A stretch of DNA of 23,591 nt, from assembly GCA_035295665.1 (NCBI GenBank), contig DATGIQ010000221.1, positions 1-23,591 on the forward strand, given 5' to 3'. Positions 1-7,558 of this stretch are shown here, one piece after another; the first letter of the stretch is position 1; the number at the start of each line of letters is the position of its first letter. Under the pieces are notes generated by a model. It saw nothing but the letters and a program-made list of their open reading frames with translations. It did no database searches and was not told the DNA's origin. A program made the position numbers and the translations under genes. The stretch is from DATGIQ01 sp035295665. GTDB taxonomy: Bacteria; Planctomycetota; Planctomycetia; Gemmatales; Gemmataceae.

Positions 1-1
1 G

Positions 2-613
2 CTCGGGGAACGGCCCCAGCATCTGCATTACAAGGATGAACCCACCAGCCTCGAAATCGGCGATGAGAACATCTTTCGGGAGCATGTGACCGTCCATCGC
101 GGCACGGCCCAATCCGGGAAGACACAGATCGGCAATCGCAACTTCCTCATGGCCGGCAGCCATGTGGCCCACGACTCCCGGATCGGCAACGGCTGCATTC
201 TGGCAAACGGAGCACTGGTAGGCGGCCATTGCCAGATCGGGGACGGGGTGTATCTCTCTGGTAACTGCGCTATCCACCAGTTCGTGCGTGTGGGCAGGTT
301 GGCCCTCTTGAGCGGCTGTTCCGCCACCAGCAAGGACATCCCTCCGTTCATCATTCAGCAACGGATCAATTGTGTCGTCGGCGTCAACGTGGTCGGCATG
401 CGCCGCGCGGGCATGACCCAGGCTCAAATCAACGCCGTTCGCCATGCGTTTCACGTCCTCTATCGCCAGGGCCAGACCATCCCCGCCGCTCTCAACGACC
501 TCGAACAAGAACTCGGCGACATCGACGCCGTCGCAGAAATGATCACCTTTATCCGCCAATCCACGCGCGGGATCAGCGTCGTGGAAGAGCATAACCAGGG
601 CACAGCCGCCTGA
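2..613 (+). CDS. lpxA: UDP-N-acetylglucosamine acyltransferase LpxA, 5'-truncated by window edge
   Basis: LpxA transfers an R-3-hydroxyacyl chain from acyl-ACP to UDP-GlcNAc, the first step of lipid A synthesis in the cytoplasm. The reading frame is open from base 2, so the true start lies upstream. The visible 203 residues begin with the family pattern LEIGDENIFREHVTVHRGT, then show left-handed beta-helix hexapeptide repeats (IGNGCILANGALVGGHCQIGDG) and the catalytic-loop region MAGSHVAHDS. The IHQFVRVGRLALLSGCS and IPPFI segments are typical LpxA motifs, and a helical C-terminal domain follows (about the last 70 residues). The C-terminal tail after IRQSTRGI is slightly long. It lies upstream of rplY in the same orientation, separated by a large hairpin. 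Identification is by motif recognition; the missing N-terminus could not be checked. Confidence 0.95.
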   Translation, partial: LGERPQHLHYKDEPTSLEIGDENIFREHVTVHRGTAQSGKTQIGNRNFLMAGSHVAHDSRIGNGCILANGALVGGHCQIGDGVYLSGNCAIHQFVRVGRLALLSGCSATSKDIPPFIIQQRINCVVGVNVVGMRRAGMTQAQINAVRHAFHVLYRQGQTIPAALNDLEQELGDIDAVAEMITFIRQSTRGISVVEEHNQGTAA

Positions 614-618
614 ACCAA

Positions 619-697
619 GGCAAAAGGAAAAAGACAAAAGGAAAAAGGATGGCAGGGCCAGGTGGCCCCTTTTTCCTTTTGTCTTTTTCCTTTTGCC
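619..697 (+). terminator. 30-bp perfect purine/pyrimidine hairpin after lpxA
   Basis: Left arm 619-648 (G/A-rich, two near-identical copies of a CAAAAGGAAAAAG unit) is perfectly complementary to 668-697, with a 19-nt loop at 649-667. The descending arm is T-rich and followed by TTTT, so it can act as a rho-independent terminator for lpxA. The unit structure also suggests a dispersed repeat. Arms and loop are seen directly; the terminator role is inferred. Confidence 0.7.
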
Positions 698-823
698 TTT
701 TACCTTGATTCTGGTGCCCTCGGTTGGAATAATAACTCCTCCAAGCTTGGACCGAACCTGGAACAGCCGCCGCACGGCGTGCTGTTCGCTTTTATTTTGG
801 CTGGCAGAAGCGGAGAGTGCATC

Positions 824-1489
824 ATGGCCGAGTCGGTAGCGCTGGTCACACAGCCGCGTGAGGGACGGGGATCGCAGTCGGCGCGTCGGTTACGGCGCAA
901 GGGAATGATCCCTGCCGTGATCTATGGGCACAAGGAAGAAACCGTGAGCGTGGCGTTGCCGTTGGAAGAGCTGGAACGAGCCATTCGCCACGGCGTCCGG
1001 GTCGTCGACCTGAAGAGCAACGGCAAGGAGGAGAAAGCCTTGATCCGCGAGGTGCAATGGGATCACCTCGGCAAGGAATTGCTCCATGTCGATTTTGCAC
1101 GGGTGGCGTTGGACGAGCGGATTGTCGTCACTGTGCCTCTGGAAATCCGCGGCGTGGCACCGGGTGTGAATGCCGGCGGCACACTGGACCAGCCCATCCA
1201 TACGCTGTCGGTGGAATGCTTGGCGATCCGCATCCCCGAGTCGATTCGTGTCAACGTGGGCGAATTGCAGATTGGCAGTGTCATCCATGTGCGCGATCTG
1301 GTCTTGCCGGAGGGGGTCAAGGCGATGACAGATCCGGACGCCATCGTCGTCCACATAACGATGAAGCAAGTCGAAGCCGAAGCACCGGTGGCCGCGGCGG
1401 CGCCGGAGCAAGCCGAACCGGAAGTGATTGGCCGGCAGAAGGCGGAAGAAGAGGAAGGCGAGCAACCAGCTGGGAAGGGGAGAGGGTAA
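824..1489 (+). CDS. rplY: Large ribosomal subunit protein bL25 (CTC/TL5 type)
   Basis: bL25 binds 5S rRNA in the 50S subunit. The 221-residue product has an N-terminal 5S-binding beta-barrel domain (about residues 1-95: QSARRLRRKGMIPAVIYGH, then the ALIREVQWD and LLHVDFARV strands). A C-terminal TL5/CTC domain follows (VTVPLEIRGVAPGVNAGG, then the IRIPESIRVNV region and MTDPDAIVVHI). The tail is acidic, rich in Ala and Glu, typical of long CTC proteins rather than the short E. coli RplY. The frame is open upstream to 662, but 824 is the start giving MAESVALVTQPREG, with a GGAGAG site about 8 bases before it. The gene sits 12 bases from pth, matching the common ctc-pth pair. Confidence 0.94.
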   Translation: MAESVALVTQPREGRGSQSARRLRRKGMIPAVIYGHKEETVSVALPLEELERAIRHGVRVVDLKSNGKEEKALIREVQWDHLGKELLHVDFARVALDERIVVTVPLEIRGVAPGVNAGGTLDQPIHTLSVECLAIRIPESIRVNVGELQIGSVIHVRDLVLPEGVKAMTDPDAIVVHITMKQVEAEAPVAAAAPEQAEPEVIGRQKAEEEEGEQPAGKGRG

Positions 1490-1500
1490 GGTGAGCAGGC

Positions 1501-2073
1501 GTGGCGCTCGAAGCGACGAAGCTAGTCGTGGGCCTGGGCAATCCCGGCCGGCGCTATGCCGGGACGCGGCATAACGTCGGCTACGCCGTGATCGACTCCC
1601 TGAGGGAGAGCCCGCACGCCAGCAACCTGCCCAGTCGCTTCGTGGCGGAGTTGGCCGAACTCCGCGAAGATCCGTGGAGGGTCTTGCTCGTAAAGCCCGA
1701 AACGTTTATGAATCTGAGTGGCCGCTGCGTCCGCGAGGTTCTGGATTTTTACCAGCTGCCATTGGAAGCTCTCCTTGTGGTCTGCGATGACGTGAACCTG
1801 CCCCTGGGAAAGCTGCGGTTTCGCGCTCGGGGTAGCCACGGCGGCCACAACGGGCTGCGGGATATTCAGAACCACCTGGGGACGACCGAGTACGCGCGTT
1901 TGCGCATCGGCGTGGGATCATCCGGTGAACGGGATCTGGTCAATCATGTGCTCGGCCGATTTGGTCCGTCTGAGCAAGCGGTGATGGACGATGCCGTGCG
2001 AACCGCGGCCCAAGCCGTCATGATTTGGGTCGAGCGCGGGACAGATGTGTGCATGAATCAATATAACGGTTGA
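1501..2073 (+). CDS. pth: Peptidyl-tRNA hydrolase
   Basis: Pth cleaves peptidyl-tRNA released from stalled ribosomes, recycling tRNA in the cytosol. The 190-residue length fits bacterial Pth. It starts at a GTG giving MALEATKLVVGLGNPG. The signature GLGNPGxxYxxTRHNVG is present with catalytic His at residue 24 and Asn at 14. KPETFMNLSG carries the second conserved Asn, CDDVNLPLGKLR the conserved Asp, and SHGGHNGLRDI the substrate-binding loop. The C-terminal YARLRIGVG and VLGRF motifs are intact. It follows rplY closely and precedes rpsF, so cotranscription is likely. The upstream site (AGGTGAG, about 6 bases before the GTG) is modest. Confidence 0.96.
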   Translation: MALEATKLVVGLGNPGRRYAGTRHNVGYAVIDSLRESPHASNLPSRFVAELAELREDPWRVLLVKPETFMNLSGRCVREVLDFYQLPLEALLVVCDDVNLPLGKLRFRARGSHGGHNGLRDIQNHLGTTEYARLRIGVGSSGERDLVNHVLGRFGPSEQAVMDDAVRTAAQAVMIWVERGTDVCMNQYNG

Positions 2074-2137
2074 AAGCGAATTCTCCTTGGTTGGCGGCGG
2101 CTCAGCGAGTTGCCGCCCCGCAGGCGTAACCGAGTAA

Positions 2138-2605
2138 ATGACTATGCCAGCCAACGTCTACGAGTGCATGTTTCTGTTGGACACCAACAGGGTTGCCGGC
2201 GATGTTACGGCCGCAGGGCAACAAATCCGCAGCGTCCTCGAACGCAACCAGGCCGAGATCCTGGCGAGCCGGCCGTGGGATGAGCGCCGGCTGGCCTACC
2301 CCGTTCAGGGGCACAAGAAGGGTCTTTATTTCCTGACCTATTTTCGCATGGATGGGAAAAACCTGCTGAATTTCGAGCGCGATATTGCACTCAACGAATT
2401 GATTCTCCGCACGCTGGTATTGCGGATCCATCCCAAGCACGTCGACACGCTGTTGGCCATTGCCCGTGATGAGCACGCGCTGGCGCTCCAGGTGGCGCCG
2501 GAACCGACGGGCGAAGGGGGTGAACCGGTCCTGGAAGAAGTCGAAACGCACGGCGGCCCCCGCCGAGGCCGTCGCCATGCCGATGAGGACAAGCGCGAAT
2601 TATAA
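2138..2605 (+). CDS. rpsF: Small ribosomal subunit protein bS6
   Basis: bS6 binds 16S rRNA together with bS18 in the 30S platform. The 155-residue product starts MTMPANVYECMFLLDTNRV and shows the ferredoxin-like fold sequence: EILASRPWDERRLAYPVQGHKKGLYF matches the conserved W-G-RRLAY-I core, followed by FERDIALNELILRTLVLRI. The C-terminal extension (about residues 115-155) is charged and ends with an R/H/D/E-rich tail. Start choice between 2138 and the ATG two codons later (2144) is open, because no strong Shine-Dalgarno site precedes either; the leader instead has a GC-rich inverted repeat (2093-2098 with 2112-2117). Confidence 0.94.
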   Translation: MTMPANVYECMFLLDTNRVAGDVTAAGQQIRSVLERNQAEILASRPWDERRLAYPVQGHKKGLYFLTYFRMDGKNLLNFERDIALNELILRTLVLRIHPKHVDTLLAIARDEHALALQVAPEPTGEGGEPVLEEVETHGGPRRGRRHADEDKREL

Positions 2606-2648
2606 ACCCGGCCGAGAATAGCCGCGACCGGGCTTGCAAGGTAGTAGC

Positions 2649-2699
2649 GGACGGATGTATACTACATCCGTCCCCAGACGGTGACCAGCGAGTCTGGGG
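2649..2699 (+). promoter_or_regulatory. Two tandem hairpins in the rpsF-ssb spacer
   Basis: Hairpin 1 is an 11-bp perfect stem, 2649-2659 with 2663-2673, and a 3-nt loop. Hairpin 2 is an 8-bp perfect stem, 2672-2679 with 2692-2699. They share bases 2672-2673, so they cannot both form fully. They fill the spacer before ssb and could control readthrough or ssb expression. No U-run follows either stem, so a simple terminator is less likely. Confidence 0.5.
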
Positions 2700-2739
2700 T
2701 TCCCTTGGCGGTGCTCTACTTGCGCAGGAGATGGCTCAA

Positions 2740-3249
2740 ATGGCGAACTTGAACAAGGTTATGTTGATCGGTCGGCTGACTCGCGATCCGGAAGTGCGGA
2801 CCTTTTCCAACGGCGGCAAGGTAGCCAATTTCGGATTCGCGGTGAACAATCGAAAGAAGAATCAGACGACCGGCGAATGGGAGCCGGAAGCTGTCTTCGT
2901 GGATATCAAAGCGTTCAATCGTGAAAAGGGCCGGCAGTTGGCCGATCTGGTCGAACAATATCTCCGCAAAGGTCACCAGGCCTACGTGGAAGGCCATCTT
3001 CAGCTGGATCAGTGGACCAGCCAGGATGGGCAGAAACAATCCAAACTGCGAATCGTATTGGATGACTTGCAGTTTCTGGAACCGCGTGCCGACGGGGCAG
3101 CGGGGGAAACGGGAAGCCGATTCCAACGCGGAGCCGGGGCTGTGCGGACTCCGGCAGCTGCGCACGGCAGCAGCGAATACGGGGAGTCCGCCGCAGAGCC
3201 CGAACCATTCGCACCGGCGGAGCGGGGCGATGAGGCGATACCGTTTTAA
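2740..3249 (+). CDS. ssb: Single-stranded DNA-binding protein SSB
   Basis: SSB coats single-stranded DNA and recruits replication and repair proteins. The 169-residue protein begins MANLNKVMLIGRLTRDPEVR and has the OB fold in residues 1 to about 112 (NGGKVANFGFAVN, VFVDIKAFNREKGRQLADLVEQYLRKGHQAYVEGHLQLDQW). A disordered Gly/Ala/Pro linker leads to the C-terminal peptide DEAIPF, the acidic tip that binds partner proteins. Two ATGs are possible: 2731 abuts the AGGAG at 2726-2730, while 2740 lies 9 bases beyond it and gives the usual family N-terminus, so 2740 is preferred. The next gene is rplI, with no rpsR in between. Confidence 0.95.
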   Translation: MANLNKVMLIGRLTRDPEVRTFSNGGKVANFGFAVNNRKKNQTTGEWEPEAVFVDIKAFNREKGRQLADLVEQYLRKGHQAYVEGHLQLDQWTSQDGQKQSKLRIVLDDLQFLEPRADGAAGETGSRFQRGAGAVRTPAAAHGSSEYGESAAEPEPFAPAERGDEAIPF

Positions 3250-3285
3250 CCGCCCCGAGTTTTCACGAAGCAGATAGGACCATCC

Positions 3286-3792
3286 ATGCCAACCAAACAG
3301 CGTCGTCAGCATGTGCGAAAAGGACCTCACGGCGGCATGCAGCTTGTCCTCACCGAGGATGTGCCCAACCTCGGCCGGCAAGGCGATGTCGTAGAGGTAA
3401 AGCCGGGCTATGGCCGAAACTATTTGCTTCCCAACGGACTGGCGACCGTCCCCTCGGGGCACAACTTGCGTCTGTTGGAGCGGTACAAGCAGCGGGTAAG
3501 CGCGGCTCGGGAAGCGCGCATTGCCGACCTGCGCGCCCTGGCGGACCAGATCCAGCGCGTGACCATCACCATCGAAGCCAACGCCAACGAGGAAGGCCAT
3601 CTCTACGGCTCGGTCGGTGCTCCGGAGATTTCCCGCGCCCTGAAGAACCAGAATCTCAACCTCGATCCGGAGATGGTCCGCTTGGAAGGGCCGATCCGGG
3701 AATGCGCCCTCTACGCCGTGAAGCTCAACCTTGGCCACGATATCGAGTCCGAGGTCAAGGTCCTCGTAGTCAAGCAACAAGAGAAAAAGTAA
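3286..3792 (+). CDS. rplI: Large ribosomal subunit protein bL9
   Basis: bL9 binds 23S rRNA near the base of the L1 stalk. The 168-residue product contains the classic N-terminal domain MQLVLTEDVPNLGRQGDVVEVKPGYGRNYLLPNGLA starting at residue 18, a long connecting helix (about 60-90), and the C-terminal domain (GHLYGSVGAPEISRAL, then VRLEGPIRECALYAVKLNL). The N-terminus has a basic 17-residue extension (KQRRQHVRKGPHGG) absent from E. coli bL9. ATG 3286 is kept because the internal ATG at 3337 has no better ribosome site. It ends in KQQEKK and is followed by a strong palindrome before dnaB. Confidence 0.95.
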   Translation: MPTKQRRQHVRKGPHGGMQLVLTEDVPNLGRQGDVVEVKPGYGRNYLLPNGLATVPSGHNLRLLERYKQRVSAAREARIADLRALADQIQRVTITIEANANEEGHLYGSVGAPEISRALKNQNLNLDPEMVRLEGPIRECALYAVKLNLGHDIESEVKVLVVKQQEKK

Positions 3793-3817
3793 CCGTCAAG
3801 GAATGAAACGGAACTCC

Positions 3818-3876
3818 CGAGCCCGCAGCGCCCGCGAGGGAACAGGCTTACCTTCCTCGCGGGCGCTGCGGGCTCG
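3818..3876 (+). terminator. 22-bp perfect GC-rich hairpin between rplI and dnaB
   Basis: Bases 3818-3839 are perfectly complementary to 3855-3876, with a 15-nt loop. The stem is almost pure G/C. No T-run follows, so it is either a processing or attenuation structure or a dispersed palindromic repeat. It sits between the rplI stop and the dnaB start. The arms are seen directly; the function is inferred. Confidence 0.6.
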
Positions 3877-3908
3877 TGTTCCGCGGTCTTTCACCACAGG
3901 GAGGTTGC

Positions 3909-5264
3909 ATGCCTCCGGACCCGCCAGGGGGCGAGCGTCTGCCCCCCCAAAGCCGCGATGCCGAACGCTCGGTCCTCGGCAGCATGTTGCGTGAGAACGG
4001 CGTCATCGGCGACGTGCTCCAGCTCATTCGCGAGGAAAATCTCTATCTCGATGCCCATCGGAAGATCTTCAAGAGCATCGTCACGCTCTATGACGATGGC
4101 AAGCCCGTTGACCTGGTGATGCTTGCGGAATTGCTCAAGGAGCAAAAGCAGATCGAAGACGTGGGCGGCTACAGCTATTTGGCGGAGCTATGGGATGCTG
4201 CTCCCACGGCCGCCAACGCGGAATACTATGCTCGGATTGTCCGCGACAAGGCCATCGTTCGCCACCTCATTCACGCCAGCACGGAAATCCTGCGCGACTC
4301 TTACGATCAGGTCATGCCTGCCGATGAGCTCCTGGAGGCGGCCGAGCGCAAGGTTCTCGATATTGCCCAAATGGGGATCACCGGTCAGACTTACACGCTC
4401 CAGGAAGCCCTCCGTGAAGCCTACGACCGCATCGATAGCCGCCATGAGCACGATCAGTATTCGATCAGCGGCCTGCCGACGGGCTTCGTGGACCTGGATG
4501 AAAAGACCGCTGGCCTGCAAAATTCGGAGCTGGTCATCCTCGCGGCCCGGCCCAGCGTCGGGAAAACCTCGTTGGCCTTGTGTCTGGCCCGTCACATCGC
4601 GGTGGAAGAGCAGCGTCCCGTTTTCGTCGTGAGCCTCGAACAATCGCGCATCGAACTGGCCGAACGCTTGCTCTGCTGCCAGGCCCAGGTCGATAGCCAT
4701 AAGCTCCGCGGGCATCTCAGCTCAGCGGATATGCAAAAACTGATCGAAGCGGGAGGTATCCTGCAAAGTGCGAAGCTATTCATCGACGATACACCGGGAC
4801 AGAGCATGCTCCGCATCGCCGCCAATGCTCGCCGGTTGAAGCTGCGCCACCAGATCCGGGTCGTATTTGTCGATTATCTGCAGCTCATCGAGCCCGACAA
4901 TCGGCGTGATAGCCGTCAGGAACAGGTCGCCAATATTTCCCGGCGGCTCAAACACCTGGCCCGCGAACTCCAGATTCCCGTGGTCGCATTGGCTCAGCTC
5001 AACCGCAACCCGGAAGACCGCCAAGGCGGTAAGCCTCGTTTGGCCGACCTGCGTGAAAGCGGTAGCATCGAAATGGACGCCGATACGGTCATGCTCATGC
5101 ACCGTCCCGACACTTACGAGCCGGGCCAGCGCGAGGGCACCATCGATCTCATCATCGCCAAGCAGCGCAACGGCCCCACGGGCGAAATTACCCTGACCTT
5201 CCGCAAGCAATTCATGCGCTTTGAAAACTTCGCCGGGGACATGCCATTTGGCCCGGAAAGCTGA
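3909..5264 (+). CDS. dnaB: Replicative DNA helicase DnaB
   Basis: DnaB is the hexameric 5'-3' helicase of the replication fork. The 451-residue protein has the N-terminal domain (about 15-115: PQSRDAERSVLGSML, DAHRKIF, VGGYSYLAEL), a linker helix, and a RecA-like ATPase domain. Walker A is ARPSVGKT at 213-220, Walker B is VVFVDYLQL at 318-326, and the later motifs VVALAQLNRNPEDRQGGKPRLADLRESGSIEMDAD and IIAKQRNGPTGEI are intact. The frame is open to a GTG at 3876, but ATG 3909 has a GGGAGG site 4-5 bases upstream and gives the expected MPPDPPGGERLPPQSRDAE start. It is the last gene of the housekeeping block, and no intein or insertion is seen. Confidence 0.96.
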   Translation: MPPDPPGGERLPPQSRDAERSVLGSMLRENGVIGDVLQLIREENLYLDAHRKIFKSIVTLYDDGKPVDLVMLAELLKEQKQIEDVGGYSYLAELWDAAPTAANAEYYARIVRDKAIVRHLIHASTEILRDSYDQVMPADELLEAAERKVLDIAQMGITGQTYTLQEALREAYDRIDSRHEHDQYSISGLPTGFVDLDEKTAGLQNSELVILAARPSVGKTSLALCLARHIAVEEQRPVFVVSLEQSRIELAERLLCCQAQVDSHKLRGHLSSADMQKLIEAGGILQSAKLFIDDTPGQSMLRIAANARRLKLRHQIRVVFVDYLQLIEPDNRRDSRQEQVANISRRLKHLARELQIPVVALAQLNRNPEDRQGGKPRLADLRESGSIEMDADTVMLMHRPDTYEPGQREGTIDLIIAKQRNGPTGEITLTFRKQFMRFENFAGDMPFGPES

Positions 5265-5384
5265 TCGGCCGGGCCGCAAGCGAAATCCCTAAAATGCCCT
5301 TATGCCTTCGACGGAACTGATCGGACCGGGCCGATCTCATCCAGCCCGATACGGGAAGCAAGTCCTCATACCAGGGGTCGATTC

Positions 5385-6653
5385 ATGGATTCCCATTCCG
5401 CCAACATGAACCAGATCCCGGCCGCGGCTCCAGCCCATCCCGCCGAGGACTTGACGTTCCGCCCCTCGGCCGGGACATCGTTGGGCGTGGAATTGGAGCT
5501 CCAGATCCTGGATCGGGAGAGCGGAGACCTGGCCCCGGGAGCCGTTCGGCTCCTTCAGGCCTGCCGCGAGGAAGGCATCGCCAATGCATCCGCGGAGCTC
5601 CTCCAGTCGATGATCGAGGTCAAGACCGGGATTTGCCAAAATGTGCAGGAGGTGCAAGAATCGTTGCTGCCTGCTCTGCGGCGCGTACGGAACCTGGCCG
5701 CTTCCCTGGGTTATGACCTGGCCATGGGCGGCACGCATCCCTTCAACCGCACCAGTAGCAGCACAGTCTTTCCCGCCGAGCGGTACCAGCGCGTTCAGGA
5801 TCGGATGGCGTGGTTGGCGTATCAAATTGTCGTGTTCGGCCTGCATGTCCACGTCGGCATGGCCGACGGCGACCTGGCCATCGGCACCATCAACCTCCTG
5901 GTGCAGTATCTGCCGCACCTGCTCGCCTTGTCGGCGAATTCGCCTTTTTGGCAAGGGGTCGATACCGGTTTGGCCTCCACCCGTTCGGCCCTGTTTCGGC
6001 TGACGCCGCACGCAGCGTTGCCGCATTATTTTCCCGGCTGGAAGGAGTTCCGCACCTATGTCGATGTCATGCGGGCTTGTGAGGCAATCCAGAATACCAA
6101 GGACATCTACTGGGATATCCGCCCTCGGCCACAAACCGGAACCATCGAATTCCGCATTTGCGACATGCCGGCCAGCCTGGCTCACGTCCTCGGCCTGGCC
6201 GCCTTGATCCGCTGCTTGGTGATCGCCTCGCAGCGGCTCCTGCAAGAGAAGCCCCGGCTGCGGCGCGGTGACCTGCGGCGGTACTGGATTGCGGTCGAGA
6301 ACAAATGGTTAGCCAGCCGGTATGGCCTCCAGGCTCAGTGCATTCGTTCGCCGGGTGGGAAGCGTCAGCCCCTGGCACGGGATCTGGAGGAGCTGTTCGA
6401 GCGCTTGCTGCCCATTGCCCGCGAAACCGGCGATGCTCCGTTCCTCGCGGCCTTGCAGCCCCTGGACCGGTTCGAATCCGGAGCCGATCGGCAACGCCGG
6501 CTGTACCGTGATTCCGGCAAATGGAAAGACGTGCTCGATGACATGAGAAGCCGGCTGGCCCAGGAACTGGACGGAGCCAGCACCTTGAGCCATGCGCCGG
6601 CCGGGGCACGTCCAGAAGATGCCGCGGCCGGGAACCGACAAGCGAAGGAGTAA
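5385..6653 (+). CDS. YbdK-type carboxylate-amine ligase (GCS2 family)
   Basis: This family is ATP-dependent and forms a gamma-glutamyl-type amide bond; E. coli YbdK has weak glutamate-cysteine ligase activity. The 422-residue product has the GCS2 motifs GVELELQIL (34-42), SAELLQSMIEVKTG (69-82), GGTHPF (115-120), GLHVHVGM with paired His (152-159) and TGTIEFRICDMPAS (251-264). The usual family length is about 370, and the extra residues are mainly a C-terminal Ala/Gly/Arg-rich tail. An AGGGG site lies about 8 bases before the ATG. The true substrate is not known. The next gene is a class II amidotransferase of the type that hydrolyses gamma-glutamyl or glutamine amides, so the two may act on the same kind of compound (inference). 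Confidence 0.9.
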   Translation: MDSHSANMNQIPAAAPAHPAEDLTFRPSAGTSLGVELELQILDRESGDLAPGAVRLLQACREEGIANASAELLQSMIEVKTGICQNVQEVQESLLPALRRVRNLAASLGYDLAMGGTHPFNRTSSSTVFPAERYQRVQDRMAWLAYQIVVFGLHVHVGMADGDLAIGTINLLVQYLPHLLALSANSPFWQGVDTGLASTRSALFRLTPHAALPHYFPGWKEFRTYVDVMRACEAIQNTKDIYWDIRPRPQTGTIEFRICDMPASLAHVLGLAALIRCLVIASQRLLQEKPRLRRGDLRRYWIAVENKWLASRYGLQAQCIRSPGGKRQPLARDLEELFERLLPIARETGDAPFLAALQPLDRFESGADRQRRLYRDSGKWKDVLDDMRSRLAQELDGASTLSHAPAGARPEDAAAGNRQAKE

Positions 6654-6658
6654 GCACC

Positions 6659-6741
6659 ACGAACCCAAAGGTGTGCTGAACTTCGATTGTAGAGTTCCAG
6701 ACACTGTTGGGTTCGTAGTTCTGAGGGCGGAGTTTGGGTTC
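6659..6741 (+). promoter_or_regulatory. Structured leader of the amidotransferase gene with competing stems
   Basis: Bases 6659-6668 pair perfectly with 6707-6716 (10 bp). Inside this, GTGT pairs with ACAC and CTGAACT pairs with AGTTCCAG around one bulge, giving a long interrupted hairpin. The same left arm (6661-6669) can instead pair with 6733-6741, which ends directly at the start codon at 6742. The two pairings exclude each other. The arms are visible; a regulatory role is inferred. Confidence 0.45.
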
Positions 6742-7542
6742 ATGTGTGAGCTCATGGGGCTGTCGTTTGCGAAACCGATTCCGGCGGACTTTTCGATCCG
6801 CGAGTTTGCCCTGCGCAGCGAGGAAAACGCCGATGGTTGGGGGCTCGGCTGGTATCCGGATCGGTCCCTCGCTGTGGTCAAGGAACCCGTGCAGTGGCGA
6901 TCGAGCCCTTACACCGGCTTCCTGGAAACCTATCCGAACTTACAAGCGCGGATCTACATTGCCCACGTCCGCCACAAAACCACCGGCGGTGTGGCGACGC
7001 ATGCCGATACCCACCCCTTTGGCCGGGAGTTGGCCGGCCGGGATTTTTGCTTCGCTCATAACGGCACGCTGGAAGGAAGTTTCTGGAAATTGCCCTTGGG
7101 CCGCTTTCGGCCGGTCGGCGCTACGGATTCTGAGTACCTCTTCTGTCATCTCTTGGAAGAAATTGCCCAGCGTCCTCAGCTCCTCAACGCGGAAGGCGAC
7201 TGGTGCTGGTTGCGAGACGCCCTGGCGGCCATCAATCGCTGCGGCAAGCTCAATTGTTTGCTGTCCGATAGCCGGCAGCTCTTTTGCTATCACGATGCGG
7301 GATATAAAGGGTTGCACTGGCGCGAGGTCCACATGCACGACAATGAAGTTCGCCGTTTCCAGGATGTAGCTGTCACCATCGACCTGGCCGGGGAGAAGAT
7401 CAACCATGGCTTCGTGGTAGCTACCCGGCCGCTGAGTGCCACGGGCTGGCAGAGTTTTCACCCCGGAGAATTGATCGTGTTGGAGGACGGCGCGATGCGT
7501 TATTCCAGCACCCGCAGCGGCGTTGCTGTGCACACCGAATAA
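6742..7542 (+). CDS. YafJ-type class II glutamine amidotransferase
   Basis: The protein is an Ntn-hydrolase whose mature N-terminal Cys attacks a glutamine-type amide. The frame is open upstream to 6592, but ATG 6742 places Cys at residue 2 (MCELMGLSF), the required catalytic position, and is preceded by a GGGCGGAG site. Other motifs: ENADGWGLGWYPD (29-41), IAHVRHKT (73-80), DTHPFGREL (89-97), FCFAHNGTLEG (102-112), then TDSEYLFCHLL. The 266-residue length fits YafJ/YafJ-like proteins. A close relative of the fold, EgtC, removes the gamma-glutamyl group in ergothioneine synthesis, but the sequence here is nearer YafJ. It follows a YbdK-type ligase and precedes an MGMT-like gene. Confidence 0.9.
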   Translation: MCELMGLSFAKPIPADFSIREFALRSEENADGWGLGWYPDRSLAVVKEPVQWRSSPYTGFLETYPNLQARIYIAHVRHKTTGGVATHADTHPFGRELAGRDFCFAHNGTLEGSFWKLPLGRFRPVGATDSEYLFCHLLEEIAQRPQLLNAEGDWCWLRDALAAINRCGKLNCLLSDSRQLFCYHDAGYKGLHWREVHMHDNEVRRFQDVAVTIDLAGEKINHGFVVATRPLSATGWQSFHPGELIVLEDGAMRYSSTRSGVAVHTE

Positions 7543-7558
7543 CATGTGGAGAAGATTT

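Noticed and set aside
890..1465. Long minus-strand open frame opposite rplY
   Set aside because: It is a shadow of the bL25 gene; the composition is Arg/His-rich with no domain and the plus-strand frame is clearly the real one.
2093..2117. Possible S6:S18 regulatory RNA motif in the rpsF leader
   Set aside because: A GC-rich inverted repeat exists, but I could not place the conserved bulge sequence of the known motif.
2716..3780. 354-codon minus-strand open frame across ssb and rplI
   Set aside because: It lies opposite two clear genes on the plus strand and shows no family features.
5319..5336. 6-bp hairpin between dnaB and the YbdK-type ligase
   Set aside because: The stem is short and has no U-run; it could be chance in GC-rich DNA.
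5337..6245. 302-codon minus-strand open frame opposite the YbdK-type ligase
   Set aside because: It is antisense to a gene with all GCS2 motifs and reads as low-information sequence.
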